Source: Eleusine coracana subsp. coracana
Taxonomy: Eukaryota; Streptophyta; Magnoliopsida; Poales; Poaceae
Direction: 5' to 3'
DNA: 64,000 nucleotides
Assembly (NCBI GenBank): GCA_032690845.1
Contig: CM064424.1
Coordinates: 39,817,511-39,881,510, forward strand
This document shows positions 34,645 through 45,654 of the stretch, in pieces. Under the pieces are notes generated by a model. It was not told the DNA's origin. It did no database searches and saw only the letters and a program-made list of their open reading frames with translations. A program made the translations under genes and the position numbers. Each line of letters begins with the position of its first letter. The stretch's first letter is position 1.

Positions 34645-36411
34645 TCTCTACCCCTTAAAAGTGCGAGTTAAAACTTAACTACGTCCACATGACTTATTAC
34701 CCCCAAGAGACATAAGCCAAACTATGTGCACACCAAAATTTATACACAAAACAATCCCTTTTACAAATCTAATGCCCCAAAGTTCCTCTCAGACCTCCGA
34801 CATCAAATCAAATGGCTGATATGGTCCGGATCTCTCACCTCTCACGCACGTCTGACGCCTCCCTCTGACCCCATCTCCTAGATCGTCAGTTTGTGATTGC
34901 TAATCGGTACGAACCTCCATCAGGGCACATCCATGATCGACAAATGCCAAACTGCCGTCGCACATGCCCATCATCATCCGTTATATCTGCTTCCAATAGA
35001 TCGACAGACCATAGCTGCTGATGTCGGCGACCACCGCTAGGGAGAGGATCATCTGCACTAGGGTTTCTGCATCGTCGTCATCGCCGGCGGCCATCTCCAC
35101 AGCTTCAGCGCTCTCACCCACTCCTTCCCGAGCCCTTCTCCTCCTTGATCCATAAGATGCCACAGGATCAGTGCCTCTGTTAATCCTGCCAGCACAGCCA
35201 ACCGTCCGTTGGTGCACGGGCAGCAAGCAAGCGATCGCACTACCCATGTCCAACTACTGACCATCAGCCCGTCGCCGCTTCCTTCGTCATGGGCCCTGCC
35301 TGACGTACCATCTACTGGCAAACACACGTCCAGCCACCGCTGCCGACATTCATGAACGCGCCATCCTATGTGCTGATGTGTCGTGCTGAATTCCCTGATA
35401 CGATTTTTGGGAGGAACTGTATTGTGCTTTGCAATGCAAAGTATTATTTAAGCATAGCTCTTTCGAAGCAGCATTCATACTTCATCATTTTATTTTAAAT
35501 AGCAGGCGTCAATGTTACATTTCCTCCCTGCTAGCTCGTAGATTGCATTGTCATTGTGGTTTGCAAGTATTATTTAGTCATTGATCTTCCGGAAGCAGAC
35601 TTTATCATTATTTTAAATAGCAGACAACAATATTGTTACGTTCCTCTCTGCTCGTAGCACAATTTCCTTAATATTGCTACCGGAACTGTGCCGGCACACA
35701 GAGCCGAATAGCTGAGTGATGATTGGCACCGAGGGCAATGTTTTTTCAGGTTTGAATTAAGTGGGTATGTTTATATTCCAGGGAAGTGTGTCGATAAGAG
35801 GCAGATAAGGGATCGATGATGATCTGCGTGTGCACTTTCAGGTGAGTAAAGTCATTATTATGAGCTCCACCATTTGTTAATTATTACTTCTGATTGGAGG
35901 TTGTAGAAAATATGGTTGCATCCAACATTTATTTTTTTTGCCTTTATCTGACATTTATTTATTTATTCTGAAGAATATATACATTGATCATTCTCCAAGT
36001 CCAATACCTATATGCTTGGAAGCTGATGTGAAAAAACCATCAAACATTTTTAGGATTTTTGAAATGTGCATGGTTTATTTCCTTTTGATAAAGTTTATTA
36101 GAAAATGGTTATTCTTAGAGGAGTTTTACGGTATATTTTACAACTAGTAATTACTTGTAGTAATTAGAAGGTAAATATAATCTAATGGTTCAAATTAATT
36201 GTCCAACTAGAACCATTACCACTAGTAATTCGAAGTAGTAATAATTTTACTAGGGTATTTTGGGAAAAAAATAATTTGGCAAAGTTGTAATTACTAATTT
36301 AGACGATTGTTTAACATTTACAAAGGTTGCTTTCTTCGTTTCATTTTGTAAACCAATTTCGGAGCATTCTTCCTCACGCGGCGGCGATCTTAGGGTTCAT
36401 CGTGGGAGGCG

Positions 36412-37695
36412 ATGGTGCCCTCCCCGCATGGCCTGCGTGGTGCCTCTCCCGCATCTCGCCCGCCGTCGTCTTCGCATCGCGGCGCCGCCGCCTTCCACGC
36501 GCAGCTAGCTGCCCCAATCCTCTCCTCCCTGCACGGCCCGCCGGTGGCCACCTCCGTCATCACGTCAGTGAAGAAGGGGCACAAGATGAAGACCCACAAG
36601 GTTCGGTTGCTCGCTCGCTCCTTGGACACATTGAATCCATTGGCTGGTTTGCGTTGATTGTTGCATTTTTGTTGATTTTGGTTGCTCCCGTGTCGGTAGC
36701 GAAATGGTTCCGGGTGACCGGCGGGGAAAGATTGTGCGGAGGTGCGCCCGGAAGCAGTACTTGGTCAGGAAGAAGAACACCAAGCGCAAGGAAAGGCTCT
36801 CCAAGATGGGATGATTCTGTCACATTGGCCAAACAGATCGCATTAGAATTTAGAAGTTCCTGGGCACGTTTGATTGTGGCGAAGTCCGATTGCTGGTTCT
36901 TATAACACGCCTTTGTTGTATAATGAAGCACCGTTTCATGTAAATGTACCAACTTACTATAGGATAATTTGATATTATTGAATAAGATAAGAAATATGCC
37001 TTTCAACATTTGTGCATAGTTTAGGGGTGTTACTTCTGTATATTCACCGAGGCTGCTAATTTACTCCGTCAGCAATGGACTGCCAATCCATTCTGACAGT
37101 AGCGCTCTTGATAGTGTTCAAATTATAATGTGCAGTGACATCAAGCATCTAAGTGTCCCATGATTGGTGTGCTACTCTTTTTTCATTTTGGTGTGATGAT
37201 AATAATGTGCAAATGAATCAAGCATGTGAATATAATAGTCTTAGAACTAAGGCTTCTGCATATTTTTGGTGGTGTCCTGCCATCCCTATTGAACCGACAA
37301 AATATTTCTTCCACCACTAGTCTGAACTCTTTGTGTTCTTCTTGCTTAGTTGAAATGGTACTATGTTTTAGAGATGAAACTGTTTCATCTTAAATTTGGT
37401 TATTCCAATCCTTCACCCTCAGATCCGAACACTTCTCTTTTTGTCCACACACACTCCACCAATGTTTGGGCTATGAAGCAAAGTCAACCCTATCTTGTTT
37501 TCAAATTTTCTTTTATCAGTGAAGGGTCTCTGGTAAATTAACCCAATTTCAAAATAAGGACTTTTCATTTTTTTTGCTTCAACACCCGTTTATATAACAT
37601 TTAAGAGAAGACTGATATTATTCTTGCAGGTCCAAGTCTATGATAATGTGACTGGCGCACTTCCTTACCTCAAAGTGAACAGGAAAGCAGAATGA
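36412..37695 (+). pseudogene. Captured gene fragment: plastid ribosomal protein bL35 (nuclear-encoded)
   Basis: bL35c is a small basic protein of the chloroplast large ribosomal subunit. Exon 1 (36412-36600) encodes a Ser/Pro/Ala-rich transit-like N-terminus and ends KKGHKMKTHK before a GTTCGG donor. Exon 2 (about 36690-36808) encodes AKWFRVTG and then, in another frame, GKIVRRCARKQ and KKNTKRKERLSKM. A one-base deletion in GGCGGGG near 36720 explains the frame change. The exon 2 donor is GG instead of GT. Exon 3 (37630-37695, after TTGCAG) encodes YDNVTGALPYLKVNRKAE and a TGA stop. KMKTHK, KRLSKM-like and ALPYLKVNRKA are signatures of this family. Introns are kept, so capture was from genomic DNA, not from mRNA. 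It cannot make the normal protein. Confidence 0.85.
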
Positions 37696-38848
37696 GATCA
37701 CCTTAGTCTTATAAAAAATCATTCTGTCTCAGTTTACCAATTTGTAATCTTATGTATCTTCCACTGTTTCCATTTGGAATACCAAGGCCCTAATTTATTT
37801 CAAGCGAGTATAACCAACTCTTTGTATAACAATGTAGCGATGTTTTAAAGGTTCATTGTTACTGTAAGTATTACTTGGTTTCAAGTTTGTGCAAAGAGGA
37901 GTCAGGAGTGACACTTGAACCGTGGCTTTGCAGCCACAGCCTATCGGGGTGGTCTTAGCTTTCCTTGTCACGGCATCAAAAGACAGGGCATAAGAATTGT
38001 AGAAATCAGAGCAGTCCTCCTCCCTCCTAAATGTCTAATTTACCACTCTTTCGTATTCTTCTATTTCCTCAAACATATCCTTCACCGTTCATGGTGCTCA
38101 CCTACAATTGAAAAATAGAATAAAGTCACAACAATATCTTAAATAAAAAAAATACAAAATGTATAGTTGTACTATTGCTGGTTCTAGAAAATTATCAGAT
38201 TTCCAACCAGAACACCTATGCCATAAATGGAAGAGAAAAATCAAATGCATTCTGAAAGAAAAATCCATTAGTGTCATGCTACAAATTAATTGAATAGTCC
38301 ATGGGTCCAATTCAATCACCCTCACCCTCACAAAAAAGGTGTCATTTAAGAAGATATCGTAACCAAGACGTATATAACATGTGTATATACTGACTCCTAA
38401 ATTTATTTCGTTTATAGTCAGTACAAATCAAACAATGCATTTCACATGCATTTCATCACAGTCCAAAACAAAAGACAACCAACAAAATTAAGTATGGTAT
38501 CACAGTCCATAGTCATACCATCACATGCATTACTAAATTGAAAACACAAGTGCATTTTTTATAGAAGAGTGCAGTAGCCATATTACTATAGAAATTACAA
38601 CAGAACTGATTGAGCAGGTAGATTCCATACATTTTACTTTATAAGCATACTGTTTTCACTTCTTAAACTGTAAAAGCTGTCAAAATGTACAGGTTTAGCT
38701 TATAAGAAATATGAAAGACAAGAAGAAAATACTAATGCTTAAATGAATAATGTCCAATTGTCCAGTTAAAACTAAAATCCACAAATGCAAAACTATTCCT
38801 AAGCATTTAATATTTTAGCATGGAGTATTCTGATCCAACCGCTACTAA

Positions 38849-39542
38849 TCTCTATAATCTATTAATTAAGGTGCGGTCGTCCATTTCGTGTCCACAAAGT
38901 TAGAGATTGAATCCAAATCGATTTCGTACCTTTTATATCAAGTACCAAATTTCAAAAATCATAACTCCCTCATCCGGAGCTCAAATTAAGCAAACTTGGA
39001 CACTATATCGCAGCTCTCGAAAAGTTATACAACTTTGATATTCAATATAAGTACAGATTCTTCCGTTTAGGTTTTCAAATATGCGATGCAAAAGTATTTG
39101 TTCTGATTCGGACTTCTCTGCGCAGGTCTCTATGCGGGACCTATATCTTCTAGCTCTGAAGTCCAAATAATATGATCCATATATGTTTCGAAAAGATCTC
39201 GACGAGATTTACAACTTTTATGTTTTAACGTTTTCTATTGGAGCAATATTTGAAGTTCAAAATCACGTTGCAATACAGTGCTATTTTGTAGACTATGTAA
39301 ATTGATTTTTTCTTTTAGATAACACTTCTAGAATATGGTAAAAAATAGTGAAAAAATGTTATTTTTGACATATAAAATGATATACTAAGAAGCATCAACA
39401 ATAATATAAATATGATCTTTCATGTAAAAAATATAAATAATATTATATATATCTAATAATTTTATTATATAAATAATTTATATTTAAGTTATAAAAGTGT
39501 TTTGTTTTTAAAGTCCGTAGCAACGCACGGACACTTTGCAAG
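38849..39542 (+). mobile_element. Small non-autonomous Helitron, copy 1
   Basis: The 5' end is TCTCTATAATCTATTAATTA after A. The 3' end is CGTAGCAACGCACGGACACT followed by TTGCAAG, before T. CAAG replaces the usual CTAG. Length is 694 bp. It is related in inverse orientation to 60558-61278 over its whole length, including homologous short frames around 38981-39166 and 60925-61110. No protein is expected. Confidence 0.8.
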
Positions 39543-39719
39543 TGTCCTTAATCACATATAAGTTACACCAACGACAAGCTCACATCCATAGGGTAGTAGC
39601 AATCACAGAGGAAAATTAACTATATCATACAAATCCGAGATAAAGAGAGTTGATTATAGAATGCGCATCAAAGGACGGCAAGACCTCATATGACTAATCA
39701 ATTTAATACACCGATGAAA

Positions 39720-40240
39720 TAAGGAAGAGGACACCGGAGACGAGGCAAGCAAAGGGGGTGGGCACCGGGCAAGGAGCGTTGTGTTGCTGCCGCGGCCCCT
39801 GTTCGTGGCGCTGCGCTGTTGCCTCGTGACGCCGTGTCACCAGCCTTCTCGCCGCCAGCCTTGCTTTGCGCGGTCGCCTCGCTCGCTCTCTTCGCGTGGT
39901 TGCATTGGCAGGCTGCCTTGCACGCTCGGCTGGCTCCGTTCCGGAGGGTCGAGGACGGCGCTCGGTGCAGGAGGGATTGACGACGATGCGTCTCTGCCGG
40001 AGGCGCCCGTTGGGGCGTGTCGACGCGATCGAAGGTAGATCTCGTGGGGCTCGGTGGATGGAGCCCCGAGGGATTTCTGCGGGGAGGGGACGGTTGGGGC
40101 GGCGAGATGCACGCAGGAGGCGGGGACGCGATGCGGGGAAGGCGACGGCGCTTGTGGGAGCGGCGGCGGCACGGTCCTGGGTCGGAGCGGCGCGATGCGC
40201 TCCGCGGGCGGCGGCGAGATGTGGGCTGAGTCCGGACATG
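39720..40240. other. GC-rich block, source gene not recognised
   Basis: A 500-bp GC-rich island lies in otherwise AT-rich element DNA. All frames are open because of composition, and the translations are Arg/Ala/Pro-rich without motifs. It is likely a captured 5' gene region or promoter, but I cannot name a source. Confidence 0.4.
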
Positions 40241-40595
40241 CAACGTGCTAATCAAATTACTCCTCTAGGTGGCATTATGGGTAAATAACCCAACATGTCA
40301 ACTAACGACGTTACTACCCATAGCATTACTACCAGTAAATTACTGGTAGTAAAATGTACCATAAAACTGCTCTATTCTTATTGTACATCTATTTCTAACA
40401 CAGTTCTAAGAAAATGTGGTTGGTCTTTTATTCAGATCCAAAGTTGAGATTTCAAATAATAATGGGATATTGCAGGTAAAAGCATATTTTCTTTTTCGAA
40501 GTAGTAATAACAAGTGATCAGATTTGTCTGTCATTTATCTTCCAACACTAGGTTTCTATGATAGAATAACAATCACCATTATTTGATGGATACAG

Positions 40596-40758
40596 GACCC
40601 AATTAGAACTTGAGGATTCTCTTCCAGCGGGCCTCACTGTAGATACCAAATTGAGGGTATTCAGTTCCTTGGCAATGAAACAAGCACTAGGAGATTACAT
40701 CTTCACCATGTTTATGATTGATCAATTAAACAAATTTCTTATGAAGCACAACTTCCGT
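40596..40758 (+). other. Exon-like segment in the Helitron, unidentified
   Basis: After a GATACAG acceptor, an open segment of 50-odd codons runs to a possible GTGTGT donor. It reads for example LEDSLPAGLTVDTKLRVF and ends near FLMKHNF. It has protein-like composition but no motif I can name. It may be a captured exon. Confidence is low. Confidence 0.25.
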
Positions 40759-42453
40759 TGGTGTGTGCTAATTAGTTATAATTGTAAGTTTAGGTGTGCA
40801 GCTGAAATAAAACATATTCGATCTCTTGATTGCTATGGTCTTATTCTATCAGCATCTGGCTAAACTGTGTATTCACTTTGAAAAAGTAGGGGTAAAATCA
40901 CAAAGTTAAAAAAATGACGGGTAAAATATAAATTGATGCCGCTATGTATTCAATCTGCTGATCATCTTCATATCTAGCTGCATAATATGCATGTATTACT
41001 TTGTTTCCTATAACCAGGTCAACTAAATGCTTGAATGCCTAGAGTATGAACAATTCATTGTCTTTTATTACTATCTGATTATTATATGCTTGAGTGGGAG
41101 AATTTGTGCTGACATGCTCATCTGATTTTCTAATTCTAGGACCATCTTAACTTTGAAGGAGAACTTTTAGGTCAAAACATCTCTAGCTAAACTAGGTACA
41201 TGAGTTCTATAATTGGTTCTCAGTGTTGTATTACGAGTTGTTTAAAGTTATGTGATGCGACTGCTGCCTCTATCTGATTCAGTCTTTAGTTTCCATAGGA
41301 GAAGTATAACCTCTTCAACAAAAACTAAGCATTAGTGAACTTCTGGACGGAGTAAATGAAGCATCCTTTATGTTTAGTGTCTGATTCTAGATTTACTAAG
41401 GAGTTCATGACAATTCACGAACAAGTAGATTTAGTAAGTGCATATGTTAGTCTTTGAAGTAGTCAAATGACAGCAATCTACACGGAAAGCCTTTTCTTAA
41501 TATTTCTCTACTTTCTAATCTATATTATACACTAAACTTTATGTAAACACCAAAAGCCCTTAAGCTTTTCTATCTGAATTTTTAATGACTGTGTATCGGT
41601 GAGTATGACAGGCATTATATCCAATAATTATCACCTAGCTCATCCTCATTATGCTTCGATATGTACAGAGATGTACACTGCTCATGTCCTTGTACTGCAT
41701 TCCATCCTGCGTGTTTGCTTCTGATGACTTTGAGACGAGTTGTGAGATGGCTATATGGACTAGACATCAGTGGATAACATGATGCATTAATATATACATC
41801 CACCATTAGCATAAAGTCTTCATAGCCCACTGGTAAACAATGCTGAAAACACGGACCATGATTTTAACAATCTATTAGTGATTTACCTTTTAACAGTTAA
41901 AATTAATCTAGAATGAACACTGTGTGCTCAGTTAGCTCACCTCTCTGATGTTTTTTGCACATTTGGTTTATGAAACATTGTGTAATTCACGATCTTAAGT
42001 CTTGTTAGTATATCTAAATTATTTATTTGGATATAATTTACAAACGCTAATGATGTCGTCATCCATAATGGCATCTCTGTCTATAGATCTGTCATGTGAT
42101 TCCTTTTTGCATATTTGGTTTATGAAATTTTTTAAAGAGCCATAATATTCTTTTTGGATTTGAAACTTTCTAAATTCTAAATATTATCATGATTGTGGGT
42201 GCCGCTGCAAGATTTGTACAAAATTGCACTGAAATTGTAAAGTAGAAAACCTCAATTTTCAATAAACCATGTTTGTTGTATCTGAAAGTTGTCACAAAAC
42301 AATTTATTGTATCTGATATTTTTCACATCGGCTTAACCAGTCATCACAATGCTGATTTCATCACATTGATTATAACTTGCATGGAGGGGATCTTATGTTC
42401 TTGATTACCATTTTTTTTTTATCTCCATAGCGTTAGCACGGGCAATATACTAG

Positions 42454-44089
42454 TAGGTATAAAACCAAGTCCCTCATTATTGAGAGTGAATCTTTGATAC
42501 TCCCACATTTTATTAAAAACATTTTCACCCTTATGACAATTTGCAAGAGCTTTAACAAGAGAGTCTACGGTTTCACGCAATTCATCATTTACGACAATGA
42601 GCAAAGGATCACATAAGTTTGATGTATTTTCACATGAGTCAATTTTAGAAGAGCATGGCATAGCTAGTAAATCATCACATGAGGTTGATATGCTAGAAGT
42701 ATTAACTTTACTTATGCTAGGCACACATTCAAGCATAACACAAGTAATTCCAACATCCATTATAATTTTATCGTTTTGTTGGTTAGCATGAGTGTCTTGA
42801 GCTTCCTTAAGCTTCTCATGGTCTTCCTTTAGACTCTCATGAGAAGTCTTTAGCTCCTCATAGGACTCATGAAGAGAAGCATACTTTCTTTTTAGTTCTT
42901 TATACAACTTCTTAGTTTTGCCTAAAGACTCATCAAGCACATTCACCATATCAACAAGATCATCATATGTAAAGGAATCATCCTCATCATCACATACCTT
43001 TGGTTCTCCTTTTGCCATGAAGCATACATGTGAGTCAAATAAGGAAGGAGATTCTTTTATAGTAATGCTTGCAAGTCCCGCTTTAGAGGACTTATTCTCA
43101 TTTTCATCATCTTCACTCTCACAATCTGAACTTACATCCGAATCCCATTCAACTAGATAGGCTTTGCCATCTTTCTTGTTGAACACCTTCTTGTAATTCT
43201 TCTTCTTGCCTTTGCTAGATTTTTCTTCATCTTTCTTTTTCTTGCAATTTGTAGAGATATGTCCTAAATCCCCACACTCAAAACATTTCTTGTTTGCAAA
43301 TGGATTCTTACTTGATGATCTTCGATCACCTTTCTTCTTCATGAATTTCTTGAATCTCCTCACCATCAAGGCAACTTCTTCATCGGTGCTACCATCACTC
43401 TCATCATTACTATCTTCCTTTGATGCTTTAGCCTTGAATGAAATGTTCTTCTTAGCATTTTCACCTTGATCACCATGAAGTTCTTGTTGCGATTGCTTGA
43501 ATATGTCATGAGTGAGAATTTCTCCCAACACTTGTGAGGGAGTGATCTTAGTCAAATCTGATCTCACTAACACCATGACAATTGTTTCATACTTGGGTGG
43601 CAAGGCTCTAAGAAACTTGTGAGAGATATCCACATTTTCAACTTTGAACTCGAGATCCTTGAGTTCATTCACAATGTGTGTCAGCCTAGAGAAACTTGTC
43701 CTCAAGTCTTCATTTGGAAGCAAAGCAAACTTCTCAAATTTTCCTTTGCAAATAAAAAGCTTAGAACTCTTCACCATGCTTGTTCCTTCATGAGCTTCAA
43801 TAAGAGTTTGCCAAACTTCATAAGCAGTGGACAGTTTGCTCACTCTATGATATTCCTCTTTGCAAAATGCCCGAATGAGCACATTCATAGCTTGAGCATA
43901 GGCTTTCTTGTTTTGTCTATCAGCATCGGTAAGTTGTTGTGGATTAAGAATGGCAAAACCAACATCCACCACATCCCAAACAGTGTCTCCCATAGCTTTA
44001 AGATGGATTTTCATGCAAGTCTTCCAATAATCAAAATCTGACCCATCAAAGAATGGAGCGTGACCGACATTGACATTGTTGCTAGCCAT
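42454..44089 (-). pseudogene. copia gag (capsid and zinc knuckle), truncated by the Helitron
   Basis: Gag packages the element RNA. Starting at the Met at 44089, about 60 bases inside the 5' LTR, the product has a UBN2-type capsid region (FDGSDFDYWKTCMKIHLKAM ... VWQTLIEAHEGT), a Lys-rich linker and one CCHC knuckle, CFECGDLGHISTNC. A long coiled coil of Lys/Glu repeats follows (YEELKTSHESLKEDHEKLKE). The frame is open for about 545 codons up to the Helitron border at 42453. The natural continuation is at 34644. Only the insertion breaks it. Confidence 0.9.
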
Positions 44090-44124
44090 TATCCTACTCC
44101 CGGAAGGTTAAATCCTCACTAAAA

Positions 44125-44147
44125 CGGGAGTACCCGCTCTGATACCA
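44125..44147 (-). promoter_or_regulatory. Primer-binding site of the copia element
   Basis: Two bases inside the 5' LTR the minus strand reads TGGTATCAGAGCGGGTA, complementary to the 3' end of plant initiator-Met tRNA. It is intact, unlike the site of the host gypsy element. Confidence 0.9.
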
Positions 44148-44149
44148 CT

Positions 44150-45654
44150 TGTAGGATCTAGGATACTGACTAGAGGGGGGTGAATAGGCGGTTTTTGACA
44201 ATTTATAACCTGCACGATGATAGCGGAAATAATACACGAAACAAAGGTAGGAAATAAAGAAACTACACCTATGTTGAAAGCTAAAGGTTTACAAACCTAG
44301 GTGACATGCATCATCATAATCTCTAAGAATGTAAACAACACGAATAAAAAGAGAGAAGAGAGACACAATTTAATCCCGTGGTCTCGGTGACTTGCTGTTC
44401 ACCCCTAATCCACGTTGAGGTGGATTCAAGCCTTTGATTCACTTCTCTATCAAGAGTTCACTTCTCCAACAAGAAGGGCTCACACAAGAGCAACTTGATC
44501 TTAAGTTGAATCAATCCCTTGAACCTCTCTAAACCTTGATTTCACTAGAGTTACCCTTTACCGCTCCGGTGAGGTGAGTACAAGACCTCTTACACAAACT
44601 CCGGGCCTCCTTCACAATCTTCTTGAAGGGCTCACGGATTCCACTCCACCAAGCCGACTAGGAGGCAGCAACCTCCAAGAGTAACAAGCCAATGTCGCTC
44701 GCTTGATGAACACCTAGTGCCACTATGCTAAAATTCTCTCAAGATTATGCACTAGAATCTCACACACTTGTAATGGATCATTGAAAGCTTGTGTGAGTAA
44801 TGAGAGGGCTCAAATAGCTCAACAATATAGCTCAGAGTGTCAAGAGAGTTCAAATGCATGAGAGGGGTGAGTATTTATAGCCAAGGCATCAAAAACCAGC
44901 CGTTGGGGAACTCTGCGCATCTGGCGTTCAGACCGCAAGCAACTGGTGGTCAGACCACCACAGAATCAACGACTACTTTGACCGACATTCAAATCGGTCA
45001 ATAGTGCTGGTGGTTAGACCGAGAACCACTGGCGGTCAGACCGCCGGTGACATGCCGAGTCCCAGAACCTTCTAGACGAGCATGGTCAGACCGTTCAGAG
45101 CCCACGGTCGGACCGTCATATCATGGCGGTCGGACCGGTAACCCCACGCGGACAAACCGCCTAGGGGATTGGGTCCTCGGACCTCTCTGGGCGTGCACGG
45201 TCAGACCGCCGCCTAATGATGGTCAGACCACCAGACCTCCTTCGGCATAAATATTCAGGAATATTTTTTAGGGAATTTTTGGGTGAAGAACACGAAAGGA
45301 TAAGCAAGGGAAATTTGGTGTAACTTGCATAGGATTTTCAAAGGATATTTGAAGGTGTAATTTGACAAGAGCTTGGATAAATGAGATCTCACAAAGTGGC
45401 AACTAGATATTCATCAAGTACTCAAGCATCAACCCCTCTTAATAGTTCAGCAACTATTCTAGCAATCCGGTCACTTTCTCCTCTAAACACCTTATGACCG
45501 GTAAAATAGAAAACCTAATTTTATACCTTTGCCTTGTGCCGCCTTCTTCATCTTCATTGAAATATAAATTTATGAATTGATCATTATTGGAATATAATGA
45601 GCCGCAAGTCTTCATTAATTACCAAAACCCTTAAACTAGGGCCTAGATACTTCA
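44150..45654 (-). repeat. Right (5') LTR of the copia element
   Basis: The 1,505-bp LTR runs from TGTAGGATCTAGGATACTGA to CTAGATACTTCA on the plus strand. It holds the same palindrome cluster as the left LTR (about 44920-45235). The host gypsy gag resumes at 45655. Confidence 0.95.

Larger units (their letters stand above)
36118..40372. mobile_element. TIR transposon with 8-bp target duplication (hAT-like), carrying gene fragments
   Basis: The left end is GAGGAGTTTTACGGTATATT and the inverted right end is GAGCAGTTTTATGGTACATT. Similarity continues for about 50 bp as TTAC-AACTAGTAATTACTTGT versus TTACTACCAGTAATTTACTGG. The element is flanked by TATTCTTA at 36110-36117 and 40373-40380. An 8-bp duplication points to hAT, although the ends are not the common CAGGG type. 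It contains no transposase. Inside are a bL35c pseudogene (36412-37695), a small Helitron (38849-39542) and a GC-rich block. Confidence 0.75.
34645..42453 (+). mobile_element. Helitron (non-autonomous, 7.8 kb) inserted in the copia gag
   Basis: The left end is TCTCTACCCCTTAAAAG. The right end is CATAGCGTTAGCACGGGCAA followed by TATACTAG, with T next, as in a Helitron 3' end (CTAG/T). There is no target duplication. Deleting the segment restores the gag reading frame, which fixes both borders. The preceding host base is G rather than the usual A. It encodes no Rep or helicase. Its cargo includes a TIR element and gene-like fragments. Ends starting TCTCTA are shared with the other Helitrons in this window. 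Confidence 0.8.
26186..45654 (-). mobile_element. Large Ty1/copia element (SIRE/Maximus-like), nested in the gypsy gag
   Basis: The element reads right to left, with its 5' LTR at 44150-45654 and its 3' LTR at 26186-27689. Internal order is primer-binding site, gag with zinc knuckle, protease, integrase, RT, RNase H, then an extra ORF, then polypurine tract. Integrase before RT identifies Ty1/copia. The flanking bases are CCAGT on the left and CCAGG on the right, a 5-bp target duplication with one mismatch. It spans 19.47 kb, of which 7.81 kb is an inserted Helitron, leaving about 11.7 kb, long for copia and usual for SIRE/Maximus types. The lineage name is inference from length, long LTR and extra ORF. 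Confidence 0.93.

Noticed and set aside
39698..40288. Several overlapping frames of 60-185 codons on both strands
   Set aside because: They result from the GC-rich composition of the block. All translations are Arg/Ala/Pro-rich and none has a motif.
44125..44147. tRNA gene suggested by TGGTATCAGAGC
   Set aside because: It is the primer-binding site next to the LTR, matching only the 3' end of the tRNA.
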